In this document: positions 43,167-52,735 of the stretch, piece by piece
Position numbering within the stretch: the first letter of the stretch is position 1
How the letters are laid out: each line of letters starts with the position of its first letter
Source: Halomonas chromatireducens
Lineage (GTDB): Bacteria; Pseudomonadota; Gammaproteobacteria; Pseudomonadales; Halomonadaceae
Length of the DNA: 64,000 bases
NCBI RefSeq assembly: GCF_001545155.1
Contig: NZ_CP014226.1
Coordinates: forward strand, 122,925-186,924
Direction of reading: 5' to 3'
Made by a program: the position numbers and the translations under genes
Notes under the pieces: generated by a model
Told to the model about the DNA's origin: nothing
The model's database searches: none
What the model saw: only the letters and a program-made list of their open reading frames with translations

Positions 43167-44733
43167 AGGCCGAGCCGGCGCCTGGGCTCGAAGGCTGCCT
43201 GTCTGTCTGGTGTTTGCCCTGGTGTGGCTGCTGGCAGGTTGTGCCGGAAGTTCCGTCCCCCGTGAGCACGGCGCGGCGATGACGCCGGATGACATCGAAA
43301 CGACCTGGCTGGGCCAGTGGGCCGCCCAGAGCGCCGCCCCGCATGATGGCCAGAGCGGCTTCGCCCTGGTATCCAGCGGACAGGACGCCTTCAGCCTGCG
43401 CGTCCTGCTCAGCGAGCAGGCCGATCAGCGGCTGGATATCCAGACCTACCTGATGGGGGATGGCCTGACCACCCGCGTGCTGCTCGCCCGACTGCTGGAT
43501 GCCGCCGAGCGGGGGGTGAAAGTACGGCTGCTCCTCGACGATATCGGCGCGGTGGGGCAGGGGCGGCGCCTGGCCGCACTGGATAGCCACCCCAACGTCC
43601 AGGTGCGCGTCTATAACCCGCTCGCCCTGGGGCGGGGCTACCTGACGACCCGGGTGCTGGCCTCGATCCCCCGGGCAGGACGCCAGCATCGGCGCATGCA
43701 CAACAAGCTGTGGCTCGCCGATGGTGCGGTGGCCCTGGTCGGCGGGCGCAACTTGGGCGACGAGTACTACAGCGCCAGTGAGCCGCGCAACTTCTCCGAC
43801 CTGGACATGATGGTCATCGGCCCGGTGGTCGAGCCCCTCGCAAGAAGCTATTCCCTCTACTGGAACCACGGCCTGGCGCAGCCTATTGGCCGCTATCATC
43901 GCGCCGAGGAGGGGGCCTGGCGCGAGCTTCAGGCTTCCCTGGGAGAGTGGGTCGGCGACAATGGCGACGATGCCTACTTTACCGGGCTGCGGGAACGCTA
44001 CGCTGATACGAGGCAGGGTCCGTTGGTTGGGAGGTTGCACTGGGGCGACGGGGTGGCGCTGTGGGATCCACCGGGCAAGCCCGCCTGGCCCGGCCGTCCC
44101 GCCTTTCAGCGCACCATGGCCGGGGAACTGCTCGCCGAAGTGGGTGAGCCGAGCGAACGACTGGTGGTGATCTCCGCCTACTTCGTGCCCGGCAGGGCCG
44201 GCACGCAATACCTGCGCTCGCTGGCCGATGCCGGGGTCGAGGTGGCGGTGTTCACCAACTCTCTGGAGGCCACCGATGTGCCCGTCGTTCACGGCGCCTA
44301 TCAGGCTCGCCGTGACAGCCTGCTGCAGAGCGGTATCCGGCTCCATGAGCTGCGCGCCGAGCGGGAGCCCGGCAGCGAGGGGGAGATCAGCGTCGGGGGC
44401 TCGGCCTCCGCTCTGCACATCAAGGCCCTTGGTATCGACAACGACCGGGTGTTCGTGGGCTCGGCCAACGCCGACCCGCGCTCGGTGTGGTGGAATACCG
44501 AAGTGGGCGTACTGGCCTACAGCGAGAGTCTGGCCGCCGAGCTTCAGGCGCTGGCCGACCTGGGCAAGAGTCCGGTGCTCAGCTATCGGGTTGACCGGGG
44601 GGATGACGGGCAGCGCTATTGGCAGACTGAAATCGGCGGTGAGTCGGTATGGTTGATCAGCGAGCCAGGTGGCTTCTGGCGCCACCTGGGTGCTCTCATC
44701 AGCCGGCTGCTGCCTGTGGATGCCTGGCTTTAG
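43147..44733 (+). CDS. Phospholipase D-family lipoprotein (cardiolipin synthase-like)
   Basis: About 528 aa. The N-terminal signal ends in a lipobox LLAGC (Cys near residue 32), so it is a predicted lipoprotein. Two HKD motifs are intact: HNKLWLAD followed by VGGRNLGDEYY, and HIKALGID followed by FVGSANADPRS. This is the YmdC/ClsC-like PLD group that acts on phospholipids in the envelope, but the orientation and reaction are not proven by sequence. ATG at 43147 or 43153; an open frame further upstream is a shadow. Confidence 0.87.
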   Translation: MTMTIPEGRAGAWARRLPVCLVFALVWLLAGCAGSSVPREHGAAMTPDDIETTWLGQWAAQSAAPHDGQSGFALVSSGQDAFSLRVLLSEQADQRLDIQTYLMGDGLTTRVLLARLLDAAERGVKVRLLLDDIGAVGQGRRLAALDSHPNVQVRVYNPLALGRGYLTTRVLASIPRAGRQHRRMHNKLWLADGAVALVGGRNLGDEYYSASEPRNFSDLDMMVIGPVVEPLARSYSLYWNHGLAQPIGRYHRAEEGAWRELQASLGEWVGDNGDDAYFTGLRERYADTRQGPLVGRLHWGDGVALWDPPGKPAWPGRPAFQRTMAGELLAEVGEPSERLVVISAYFVPGRAGTQYLRSLADAGVEVAVFTNSLEATDVPVVHGAYQARRDSLLQSGIRLHELRAEREPGSEGEISVGGSASALHIKALGIDNDRVFVGSANADPRSVWWNTEVGVLAYSESLAAELQALADLGKSPVLSYRVDRGDDGQRYWQTEIGGESVWLISEPGGFWRHLGALISRLLPVDAWL

Positions 44734-44805
44734 GCCCTGACGGAAAATCGAGTGCTGACCGCATGGCAGCGGCCGGAGTGCTGAGATGCTGACAAGGAGG
44801 AGGGG

Positions 44806-46314
44806 GTGACTGAACCGCGCAATGAGGAAATCGTCAGCGAGGCCCGACCTGAGATGCTGAAGCGGCTATGGTTGGCACTGTCACTGCTTTCGGGGCCGCT
44901 GTTGGCCCTGGGGCTGGTCTGGATGGCACCGCCGGCAGGCATGTCGCCGGCGGCATGGCAGGTCATGGCACTTACCCTCTGGATGGCCCTCTGGTGGGTG
45001 ACCGAGCCGGTACCCATCGCCGTGACGGCGCTGCTGCCAGTGGCGGTACTGCCATTGATGGGGACATCACCCATTGCCGAGGTTGCCGCTCCTTATGCCA
45101 ACCCCTTGATTTTCCTGTTTCTTGGTGGCTTCCTGCTGGCCGAGGGGATCCAGCGCTGGGGCCTGCACCGTCGCATTGCCCTGGTGGTATTGAAAGTTTC
45201 CGGGCACCGCCCTCACCAGCTGGTGGCGGGCTTCATGATGGCTACGGCCGGCTTGAGCATGTGGGTGAGCAACACCGCCACGGCAGCACTGATGGTGCCG
45301 ATCGGCCTGTCGGTGTTGGGGCTGCTGGAGCGTCAGGGTGGCGTCGGCGCCAGTCGCAACATGGCGCTGACCCTTCTGCTGGGTATCGCCCTGGCCGCCA
45401 ATATCGGCGGTATGGGCACTCTGATTGGCACCCCGCCCAATGCGCTGTTGGCCGGCTTCATGGCCGACAACTACGGGATCGAGATCGGCTTCGCCCAGTG
45501 GATGCTGCTGGCGGTACCGCCTGCGATGCTGCTGCTGGCACTGGCCTGGTGGATATTGACCCGTCTGGTGTACCCGTTGCCGCGCGACGTCGTGCCGGGT
45601 GTCGAGCAGATGCTGCAGGAACAGGCTGAGGACCTGGGTCGCATGACCCGGCCTGAGCGGCGTGTCGCCGTCATTTTTGCCCTGGTGGCACTGGCCTGGG
45701 TATCGCGACCGCTGCTGCAGAATCTGCTGCCTGGGCTGGAACTCACCGATGCGGGGATAGCCGTGATCGGTGCAATCCTGCTCTTCGTGACACCCGCCCG
45801 CTGGAAGGTACGCCAGTTCCTGCTCGACTGGGACAGTGCCCGTCACCTGCCCTGGGGCGTGCTGATTCTGGTGGGTGGCGGGCTCAGCCTCGGTACCGCC
45901 ATAGAAACCAGCGGACTGGCCGCGACAGTGGCCGAGGGCCTTGCCGCGTTCGGCGGCTGGCCGCAGTGGACCCTGGTGGGCATGGTCGTGGTGGTGGTCA
46001 TGCTGATGAGCCATGTCACCAGCAATACCGCCACTGCCGCCGCCATCCTGCCGTTGACCGCGGCGCTGACCGTCAGCCTTGGGGCGAGCCCGCTGCTGCT
46101 CGCGGTGCCGGTGGCCATGGCGGCAAGCTGCGCCTTCATGCTTCCCGTGGCAACACCACCCAATGCCGTGGTCTTCGGCAGCGGCAGGTTGAGTGTGATG
46201 GAGATGGTGCGTGCCGGGGCCTTGGTCAGTCTGGCAGCCGTGCTCATCATCACCATGGTGCTCTTTGCCCTGGCCATGCCGGTGCTGGGCTTCGGCTGGG
46301 CTAGCGCCGGGTAA
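44806..46314 (+). CDS. DASS-family sodium-coupled anion (dicarboxylate) symporter
   Basis: A 502-aa transporter with roughly eleven to twelve hydrophobic segments and an AAGGAGG-type site before GTG. Two SNT motifs, MWVSNTATAALM and VTSNTATAAAIL, and the matching TPPN turns (GTLIGTPPNALL and ATPPNAVVFGSG), are the sodium- and substrate-binding hallmarks of the divalent anion:Na+ symporter family. Likely substrates are C4-dicarboxylates, citrate or sulfate; the sequence does not decide. It converges with the GGDEF gene. Confidence 0.92.
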   Translation: MTEPRNEEIVSEARPEMLKRLWLALSLLSGPLLALGLVWMAPPAGMSPAAWQVMALTLWMALWWVTEPVPIAVTALLPVAVLPLMGTSPIAEVAAPYANPLIFLFLGGFLLAEGIQRWGLHRRIALVVLKVSGHRPHQLVAGFMMATAGLSMWVSNTATAALMVPIGLSVLGLLERQGGVGASRNMALTLLLGIALAANIGGMGTLIGTPPNALLAGFMADNYGIEIGFAQWMLLAVPPAMLLLALAWWILTRLVYPLPRDVVPGVEQMLQEQAEDLGRMTRPERRVAVIFALVALAWVSRPLLQNLLPGLELTDAGIAVIGAILLFVTPARWKVRQFLLDWDSARHLPWGVLILVGGGLSLGTAIETSGLAATVAEGLAAFGGWPQWTLVGMVVVVVMLMSHVTSNTATAAAILPLTAALTVSLGASPLLLAVPVAMAASCAFMLPVATPPNAVVFGSGRLSVMEMVRAGALVSLAAVLIITMVLFALAMPVLGFGWASAG

Positions 46315-46365
46315 TTCCCCATCTGGGCGGGATCAGGCTTGCGCCATGTCGCGAGCTGAGGAGGT

Positions 46366-47697
46366 TCAGGCAGGCGGGTTGGCGATGCCCACCCGGTTTC
46401 GGCCCGACCGCTTGGCCCGATAAAGCGCGCTGTCGGCACGAGCCAGTATCGCTTCTGGGCTGTCGCCCTTATGGTATTCGGCAATACCCAGGCTGATGGT
46501 CACGGCCAGGCCGTGAAGACGGGTTTCTTCCACTTGCTGGCGCAGTCTCTCGGCGAAGACTGTTCCTCCCTGGACGGGGGTGTCCTGCAGCAGAATGGCG
46601 AATTCCTCACCACCCCAGCGAGCAAGCTGGTCGGTACTGCGCAAGGTCTGACTGACCAGCGCGGCCAGGCGCTTGAGGATGATGTCGCCTGTTTCGTGGC
46701 CATGCTGGTCGTTGACCGCCTTGAAGTGGTCGATATCGAACAACAGCAACGAGAAGGTGTTGTCGCTGCGCTCGGCCTGGCGAATCGCCTTGCGCATGGT
46801 GGCATCGAAGGCGCGGCGGTTATGGGCACCGGTCAGGTGGTCGCGGGTGGCCTGGTGCTCGAGCTCGCTTTCCATCCGCTTGCGCTCGGCGATATTGTGG
46901 AATACGGCAATGAAGTGTCGGACCTTGCCGTTTTCGTCATGCACGGCGGTGATCGACTGCCATAGCGGATAGATCTCGCCATGCTTGTTGCGATTCCAGA
47001 TCTCGCCCTGCCAGTGGCCGGTTTCCAGTACCGACTCCCAGAGCCTGGCGTAGAACGCCTTGTCGTGGCGCCCGGACTTGAACAGCTTCGGTGTCAGGCC
47101 GACCACCTCTTCCGCCGCATACCCCGTGATGTCGGTAAAGGCCTGATTGACCCTTTCGATTCGCATATTGGCATCGGTGATCAGCGTGGCCTGTCCGGTC
47201 TGGAACACACTGGCGAGCAGCTTGAGCTCTTCCTCCTGGCGCTTGCGCTTGGTGATGTCCTCCTTCACCGCCACGAAGTTGACGATCTCGCCGCTGTCGT
47301 TTCGTATCGGCGTGAGCGTCTCGGCCTCCCAGTAGAGTTCGCCGTTCTTCTTGCGATTGAGCAGTTCCCCCTGCCAGACATGACCGCTGCGCAGAGTCTG
47401 CCACATGTCGCGATAGACGCTCTCCGGTGTCATGCCCGACTGGATCATGGCGGGGGTCTTGCCCACCAGCTCCTCGCGGGTATAGCCGGTAACATCGATA
47501 AAGCGCTGGTTGACGTACTCGAATCGACCTTCAGTATCGGTGATGGCTGTCGCGGCAGGGCTCTGCTCCACGGCTATATAGAGCTGGTAGAACTTGGCTC
47601 GCAGTGTGGCCAGGTCGGCGTTGACCCAGTCAGAGCCGAGACTTGCCGAATCAGTGGGTGTGCCGGCAAGCGGTGTGGCGTGGCCGTCTGTCTTCAC
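46366..47697 (-). CDS. PAS-PAS-GGDEF diguanylate cyclase
   Basis: 443 aa, GTG start with GGAGG 7 nt upstream. Two PAS-PAC units (around residues 40-155 with FVAVKEDITKRKR, and 160-285 with FIAVFHNIAERKR) precede a GGDEF domain whose signature reads GGEEF, an active variant. An upstream RxxD inhibitory site is not obvious. There are no membrane segments, so it is a cytosolic c-di-GMP synthase responding to an unknown small-molecule, redox or light cue. Confidence 0.93.
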   Translation of the reverse strand: MKTDGHATPLAGTPTDSASLGSDWVNADLATLRAKFYQLYIAVEQSPAATAITDTEGRFEYVNQRFIDVTGYTREELVGKTPAMIQSGMTPESVYRDMWQTLRSGHVWQGELLNRKKNGELYWEAETLTPIRNDSGEIVNFVAVKEDITKRKRQEEELKLLASVFQTGQATLITDANMRIERVNQAFTDITGYAAEEVVGLTPKLFKSGRHDKAFYARLWESVLETGHWQGEIWNRNKHGEIYPLWQSITAVHDENGKVRHFIAVFHNIAERKRMESELEHQATRDHLTGAHNRRAFDATMRKAIRQAERSDNTFSLLLFDIDHFKAVNDQHGHETGDIILKRLAALVSQTLRSTDQLARWGGEEFAILLQDTPVQGGTVFAERLRQQVEETRLHGLAVTISLGIAEYHKGDSPEAILARADSALYRAKRSGRNRVGIANPPA

Positions 47698-47874
47698 AGG
47701 GCCCCTCCGTACTGTTGGACTTGTTCTAGCGCAAGTCTCTTATCGATATTGTTTGAATAACCAGTCTATCATGGAGAAATGTCGACTCCAGAAAGGCAGA
47801 GCTTAGCGCCTTTTTGACATGCGTTCATCCGCATAAGGTCGTGGGTTAGATGGAAGGGGGGTGTAGCAGCAACG

Positions 47875-47916
47875 AAAAACCGCCACCCGGAGTGATCCGC
47901 AGGTGGCGGTTTTTAC
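47875..47916. terminator. Bidirectional terminator beside tRNA-Pro
   Basis: AAAAACCGCCACC and GGTGGCGGTTTTT flank a 14-nt loop. On the minus strand it lies just after the tRNA-Pro gene and would end its transcript. Confidence 0.85.
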
Positions 47917-47925
47917 AGAATGCTA

Positions 47926-48002
47926 TGGTCGGAGTAGCAGGATTCGAACCTACGACCTCTGCCTCCCGAAGGCAGCGCTCTACCAAGCTGAGCTATACTC
48001 CG
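47926..48002 (-). tRNA. tRNA-Pro (anticodon CGG)
   Basis: 77 nt on the minus strand, starting CGGAGTATAGCTCAGC and ending in an encoded CCA. The acceptor stem CGGAGTA/TACTCCG, the T-arm GTTCGAATCC and the anticodon loop TTCGGGA (stem CTGCC/GGCAG) are all present. Anticodon CGG reads CCG, a frequent proline codon in this GC-rich genome. Confidence 0.96.
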
Positions 48003-48057
48003 ATTTTTGCCAGTTTTCACTGTGCCGTCAGGCGTCTGGGCGGCTGACGAGATCGGC

Positions 48058-48085
48058 ATTATACGCCATTGTATTGGGCTTGCAA
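48058..48085 (-). promoter_or_regulatory. Promoter of tRNA-Pro
   Basis: On the minus strand, TTGCAA (48080-48085), a 16-bp spacer and a consensus TATAAT (48058-48063), about 55 bp upstream of the tRNA. Confidence 0.7.
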
Positions 48086-48102
48086 GCCCTCCAGCGGCTG
48101 CC

Positions 48103-49110
48103 TCAGGCTTCCCGTTCCACCGCCAGGCGAGCCAGTTCGGCCATGCTGTCCCGATAGCGGCTGGCGGGCAGCAGATCCAGTTGCTCCAGGGCCTTGGCGG
48201 CCATCTCCTCGGCGCGGGCACGGGTGTAGTCCAGCGCGCCGGTATCGCGCACGATGGTCAGCACATCTTCCAGATGGTCGAGGCCGCCCTGGCGGATGGC
48301 CTGGCGAATCAATCTGCTCTGCTCGGGGGTGCCGGCGGACATGGCCTGTATCAGAGGCAAGGTCGGCTTGCCTTCGGCCAGGTCGTCGCCCACGTTCTTG
48401 CCCATGGCCCTGGCATCACCCTGGTAATCCAGCAGATCATCGATGAGCTGGAAGGCAAGCCCCAGGTAGCGGCCGTAGTATTGCAATGCCGCCTCCTGCT
48501 GCGGGGTTGCCTCGGCAAGGATCGCGCCACTGTGCGATGCGGCCTCGAACAGCATGGCGGTCTTGCCGAGGATCGTCTCGAAGTAGGTGGCCTCGTCGAT
48601 GTCCGGATTGCCCACGTTGGTGAGCTGTTGTTCCTCGCCCTCGGCGATGACGCAGGTCGCCCCCGAGAGCACGCCCATGATCCGCAGCGAGCCGATCTCA
48701 ACCATCATCTGGAAGGAGCGGGAGTAGAGGTAGTCCCCCACCAGCACCGAAGGGGCATTGCCCCAGGCGTCGTTGGCGGTGGCCCGGCCGCGGCGCAAGT
48801 GGGAGTCGTCCACCACATCGTCATGCAGCAGCGTCGAGGTATGCATGAATTCGATCAGCGTGGCCAGGAAGATGTGCTTGTCGCCCTCGTACCCCAGCGA
48901 TCGTGCGGCCAGCAGTACCAGCAGCGGGCGCAGTCGCTTGCCGCCGCTGGCAATGATGTATTGCCCGATGGTTTCCACCAGCGGAACCCGCGAGGCCAGC
49001 TGTGACATGATGGTGCGGTTTACCGCGGCAAAATCATCGGCAACCGCGGCGTGCAGCGGCGAGTCCGGGGTGGTGCTGTCAGATGAATTCGAGGAGACGT
49101 TGGCTGGCAT
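48103..49110 (-). CDS. ispB: Octaprenyl diphosphate synthase (trans-polyprenyl synthase)
   Basis: A 335-aa polyprenyl synthase that makes the ubiquinone side chain. The first aspartate-rich motif LLHDDVVDD, the second QLIDDLLDY, and the GGKRLRP substrate region are intact. The N-terminus (MPANVSSNSSDSTTPDS) is longer and more polar than in E. coli IspB (323 aa), and no good Shine-Dalgarno precedes it, so the start is uncertain. It diverges from rplU, the arrangement seen in E. coli. Side-chain length (Q8 or Q9) cannot be read here. Confidence 0.93.
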   Translation of the reverse strand: MPANVSSNSSDSTTPDSPLHAAVADDFAAVNRTIMSQLASRVPLVETIGQYIIASGGKRLRPLLVLLAARSLGYEGDKHIFLATLIEFMHTSTLLHDDVVDDSHLRRGRATANDAWGNAPSVLVGDYLYSRSFQMMVEIGSLRIMGVLSGATCVIAEGEEQQLTNVGNPDIDEATYFETILGKTAMLFEAASHSGAILAEATPQQEAALQYYGRYLGLAFQLIDDLLDYQGDARAMGKNVGDDLAEGKPTLPLIQAMSAGTPEQSRLIRQAIRQGGLDHLEDVLTIVRDTGALDYTRARAEEMAAKALEQLDLLPASRYRDSMAELARLAVEREA

Positions 49111-49210
49111 GGATTCGTTGTCATTCAGGCGGTGGGGCCGGCAAGCCGGTGGCTTTGTCCGTGGCCTTGGGTTGCGGGTCATGCTATGGGCCGCCCCAAT
49201 GGGCGTCAAG

Positions 49211-49236
49211 CGGCGTCATACCTGTTAATGACGCCG
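49211..49236. promoter_or_regulatory. Inverted repeat between ispB and rplU
   Basis: CGGCGTCAT (49211-49219), 8-bp centre, ATGACGCCG (49228-49236): perfect 9-bp arms 25 bp before the rplU promoter. It may be an operator or a hairpin; there is no T-run for termination. Confidence 0.45.
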
Positions 49237-49260
49237 TACCCTAGCTAGTCAAGATGTGGC

Positions 49261-49289
49261 TTGAACGGCCAGGTGGGTGTCGTTATAAT
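49261..49289 (+). promoter_or_regulatory. Promoter of rplU-rpmA
   Basis: TTGAAC (49261-49266), a 17-bp spacer and TATAAT (49284-49289). The start near 49296 leaves a leader of about 100 nt before rplU, which could hold an L21 control element. Confidence 0.8.
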
Positions 49290-49395
49290 ACGCGGCCCAC
49301 TCATCACGCTCCCTGTCAGATGGCTGCCAAAAGGGGCGCCACTCGAAGCAGGCCGACGAAGAGCCAACCCCGATGAGTTCTGGAGAGACACGCAC

Positions 49396-49707
49396 ATGTA
49401 CGCAGTAATCAAGAGCGGTGGCAAGCAGTACCGCGTTCAGGAAGGCCAGACTCTCAAGCTCGAGAAGCTGGAAGTGCCGACCGGCGAAACCATCGAGTTC
49501 GATCAGGTCCTCCTGGTAGCCGATGGTGATGACGTCACCATTGGTGCACCGCTGGTTGACGGTGCCAAGGTGGCTGCCGAGATCGTTTCCCACGGCCGTG
49601 GCGAAAAGATCCGCATCATCAAGTTCCGTCGCCGGAAGCACAGCATGAAGCGTCAGGGCCACCGTCAGTGGTTCACTGAAGTCAAGATCACCGGGATCTC
49701 CGCGTAA
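49396..49707 (+). CDS. rplU: 50S ribosomal protein L21
   Basis: L21 (103 aa, E. coli length). [18 protein letters not shown] is the family start; the 45-codon in-frame extension covers the promoter and leader and is not translated. The basic C-terminal [23 protein letters not shown] binds 23S rRNA. Conserved order rplU-rpmA-obgE. Confidence 0.98.
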   Translation: MYAVIKSGGKQYRVQEGQTLKLEKLEVPTGETIEFDQVLLVADGDDVTIGAPLVDGAKVAAEIVSHGRGEKIRIIKFRRRKHSMKRQGHRQWFTEVKITGISA

Positions 49708-49740
49708 GCGGCAACCCCCTGAACGAGCGAGGACTTTGCA

Positions 49741-49998
49741 ATGGCTCATAAGAAGGCAGCCGGCTCTACCCGTAACGGCCGCGATTCAGAATCCAAACGC
49801 CTTGGCGTCAAGCTGTTCGGTGGCCAGGTCGTGACCGCCGGCAACATCATCGTCCGTCAGCGTGGCACCAAGTTCCACGCCGGCACCGGTGTCGGCCTCG
49901 GCCGCGACCACACGCTGTTCGCCCTGAGCGACGGTGTGGTCAAGTTCGAGACCAAGGGTCCGAAAAACCGCAAGTTCGTCAGCGTCGTCTCTGCCTGA
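49741..49998 (+). CDS. rpmA: 50S ribosomal protein L27
   Basis: L27 (85 aa) reaches the peptidyl transferase centre with its N-terminal tail [21 protein letters not shown], here without the cleavable extension found in Firmicutes. The [22 protein letters not shown] motif is conserved. A terminator follows 25 nt after the stop. Confidence 0.98.
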   Translation: MAHKKAAGSTRNGRDSESKRLGVKLFGGQVVTAGNIIVRQRGTKFHAGTGVGLGRDHTLFALSDGVVKFETKGPKNRKFVSVVSA

Positions 49999-50022
49999 GA
50001 GCGCACGAACCGGTAGTAGGAG

Positions 50023-50047
50023 GGCCCCGCCAAGGCGGGGCCTTCTT
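50023..50047 (+). terminator. Terminator after rpmA
   Basis: GGCCCCGC, loop CAAG, GCGGGGCC followed by TTCTT. The T-tract is short, so some read-through into obgE is likely. Confidence 0.75.
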
Positions 50048-50082
50048 GTATCATGACGGTGGATACCGTCGGGAGAGTAGCA

Positions 50083-51270
50083 ATGCAGTTCGTCGACGAA
50101 GCCTCGATCATCGTGGAGGCAGGCAGGGGTGGTAGTGGCTGCCTCAGCTTCCGCCGCGAGAAATACGTGCCCAAGGGTGGCCCCGATGGCGGCGACGGCG
50201 GGCATGGCGGTAGCGTCTACCTGGTGGGTGACGACTCCCTCAATACCCTCATCGACTTCAAGTTCCAGCGTTTCTATCAGGCCGAGAACGGCCGGCCCGG
50301 CCAGGGGCGGCAGATGAGCGGACGCGCCGGTGACGACCTGGTGGTCAAGGTGCCGGTCGGCACCACCGTGATCGACGAGGACACGCTCGAAGTGATCGTC
50401 GATATCACCGAGATCGGCCAGCAGGTGCTGGTGGCCCAGGGCGGGCGTCGCGGGCTCGGCAATATTCACTTCAAGTCCTCCACCAATCGGGCCCCGCGCA
50501 AGACCACGACGGGCACCGAGGGCGAGCGGCGCAACCTGCGCCTGGAAATGAAGGTGATGGCCGACGTGGGTCTGCTGGGCATGCCCAATGCCGGCAAGTC
50601 GACGCTGATCCGTTCCGTCTCCGCGGCCAAGCCCAAGGTGGCCGACTACCCCTTCACCACCCTGGTGCCCAATCTTGGTGTGGTAAAGCTCGGCATGCAC
50701 GAGCACTTCGTCATGGCCGACGTGCCGGGGCTGATCGAAGGGGCATCCGACGGTGCCGGACTGGGGCTGCGTTTCCTCAAGCACCTGACGCGCACCCGGC
50801 TGCTCTTTCATGTGGTCGACATGGCGCCCTTCGACGAGTCCGATCCGGTGGAGGCCGCCGAGGCGATCATCCACGAGCTGGGCCAGTTCTCGCCGGCCCT
50901 CGCCGAGCTGCCGCGCTGGCTGGTGGTCAACAAGCTCGACCTGGTGCCCGAGGAGGAGCGCGAGGCGCGGGTGGCCGCCATCGTCGAGGGTCTTGCCTGG
51001 GAGGGCCCGGTGTATCGTATCTCCGCCATCAGCGGCGAGGGCACCGATGCCCTGGTGCAGGTGGCGCATCGCTGGTTGACCGAGCGGCGCCGTCTCGAGC
51101 ACGAGGACGAGGAGGCCGCTGAGCGCGAGCGTCAGATGCGCGAGCGCATGGAGGCCGAGTCCGTGGCACGTACCGAGGCGCGTCTGGGTCGGCGTCGCAA
51201 GCGCAAGGACGACGATGATGACGACTTCGATGATGATGATTATGACGTCGAGGTCGAATACGCTCCTTGA
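50083..51270 (+). CDS. obgE: GTPase Obg (CgtA)
   Basis: Obg (395 aa) is a GTPase for late 50S assembly and stringent-type control. The glycine-rich Obg domain ([20 protein letters not shown], quoted at limit) leads; the P-loop GMPNAGKS begins at about residue 166, followed by DVPGLIEGA and NKLD. The C-terminus is remarkably acidic: about 15 Asp among the last 25 residues ([13 protein letters not shown]). Start chosen for MQFVDEASI with GGGAGAG upstream. Confidence 0.97.
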   Translation: MQFVDEASIIVEAGRGGSGCLSFRREKYVPKGGPDGGDGGHGGSVYLVGDDSLNTLIDFKFQRFYQAENGRPGQGRQMSGRAGDDLVVKVPVGTTVIDEDTLEVIVDITEIGQQVLVAQGGRRGLGNIHFKSSTNRAPRKTTTGTEGERRNLRLEMKVMADVGLLGMPNAGKSTLIRSVSAAKPKVADYPFTTLVPNLGVVKLGMHEHFVMADVPGLIEGASDGAGLGLRFLKHLTRTRLLFHVVDMAPFDESDPVEAAEAIIHELGQFSPALAELPRWLVVNKLDLVPEEEREARVAAIVEGLAWEGPVYRISAISGEGTDALVQVAHRWLTERRRLEHEDEEAAERERQMRERMEAESVARTEARLGRRRKRKDDDDDDFDDDDYDVEVEYAP

Positions 51271-51338
51271 GGTAACAACTGGCTGCGCTCGCGCAGTGTC
51301 TCTGGGTTTGAGGTTCAGCCTTGTTGGAGAGTCGAAAG

Positions 51339-52475
51339 GTGAGCAACGAGCGGGTACCGGGACGCGATGCGCTGCGTGGCGCTCGTCGGGTGGTGGTGAA
51401 GATCGGCAGCGCACTGCTGACCAATGACGGTCGCGGTCTCGATGAGCCCGCCATCGGTGGCTGGGTGGACCAGATCGCCGCGCTGCACAAGCGTGGCGTC
51501 GAAGTGGTGCTGGTCTCTTCCGGCGCTGTGGCAGCCGGCATGGTGCGGCTGGGCTGGCAGGTGCGTCCTTCGGCGGTGCACGAGCTGCAGGCCGCCGCCG
51601 CCGTGGGCCAGAATGGCCTCACCCAGTGTTATGAGCACCACTTCGCCCGTCACGGCCTGCTCACCGCCCAGGTGCTTTTGACCCACGACGATCTCTCCAA
51701 CCGCAAGCGCTACCTCAACGCCCGCTCGGCATTGCGCACCCTGGTCGATCTACGGGTGGTGCCGGTGGTGAACGAGAACGATACCGTGGTCACCGACGAG
51801 ATCCGCTTCGGGGACAACGACACCCTGGGTGCCTTGGTGGCCAACCTGCTGGAAGCCGATGCCCTGGTGATCCTCACCGACCAGGAGGGGTTGTTCGACG
51901 CCGACCCGCGCCACAACCCAGGTGCCCGGCTGATCCACGAAGGGCGTGCCGGCGATCCGTCGCTGGCCGCCATGGCGGGCACCGGGGGTGCGCTGGGGCG
52001 CGGGGGCATGACCACCAAGGTGCAGGCGGCGCGGCTGGCGGCACGCTCCGGCGCGGTCACGGCGATTGCCAGTGGGCGCCAGCCCGAGGTGCTGACGCGG
52101 CTGGTGGAGGGAGAGCGGCTCGGCACGCTGCTATGTCCGGAAGAGGCGCCCATGGCGGCCCGCAAACGCTGGCTGGCCGGCCAGCTGCAAGTGCGGGGCA
52201 GCCTGGTTCTGGATGCCGGTGCGGTGAAGGTGCTCCGCGGCAGCGGCTCTAGCCTGCTGCCGGTGGGGGTCAAGGCGCTGTCGGGCAACTTCGTGCGCGG
52301 CGACATGGTGCTCTGTGTGGACGAGCAGGGCGAGCGGGTCGCCAAGGGGCTGGTCAACTACGATGCCGTCGAGGCGAGCCGCCTTCTCGGCAAGCCCAGC
52401 CATCAGATCGAGGCGATCCTGGGCTACATGGAGGCGCCGGAGCTCATTCATCGCGACAACCTGGTGGTGCTCTGA
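51339..52475 (+). CDS. proB: Glutamate 5-kinase
   Basis: ProB (378 aa) phosphorylates glutamate for proline synthesis, which also matters for osmolytes in halophiles. The kinase domain shows [42 protein letters not shown] and [12 protein letters not shown]; a C-terminal PUA domain follows ([15 protein letters not shown]). GTG at 51339 with GGAGAG upstream is preferred over TTG at 51321. Linked to obgE as in many gammaproteobacteria. Confidence 0.96.
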   Translation: MSNERVPGRDALRGARRVVVKIGSALLTNDGRGLDEPAIGGWVDQIAALHKRGVEVVLVSSGAVAAGMVRLGWQVRPSAVHELQAAAAVGQNGLTQCYEHHFARHGLLTAQVLLTHDDLSNRKRYLNARSALRTLVDLRVVPVVNENDTVVTDEIRFGDNDTLGALVANLLEADALVILTDQEGLFDADPRHNPGARLIHEGRAGDPSLAAMAGTGGALGRGGMTTKVQAARLAARSGAVTAIASGRQPEVLTRLVEGERLGTLLCPEEAPMAARKRWLAGQLQVRGSLVLDAGAVKVLRGSGSSLLPVGVKALSGNFVRGDMVLCVDEQGERVAKGLVNYDAVEASRLLGKPSHQIEAILGYMEAPELIHRDNLVVL

Positions 52476-52500
52476 CAATGAGCGCTGCACGGACACTCTC

Positions 52501-52528
52501 AAGAAGCATCATGCAAGAAGCATCATGC
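52501..52528 (+). repeat. 14-bp perfect tandem duplication
   Basis: AAGAAGCATCATGC occurs twice head to tail just after proB, in the 260-bp proB-rpsT gap. It looks like a recent slippage duplication. I see no gene in this gap. Confidence 0.85.
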
Positions 52529-52735
52529 GCCACCGCGCTGGCGACGTCATCCACCTGTGGCAAGGTAGTGTGTTGTTATGGTAGGATGCGCCATCCTCTC
52601 AGACACGGCCCGTCGACAACCATCGCGTTGCCGGATGGCCACACCGGCGGAAAAGTCAATTTTTCCAGTCCGGACAAAATGTTATCAATGCCGTCGGGAT
52701 GCCCGGCGGCGTTACTGTATTCCAGGAGATAGTCA

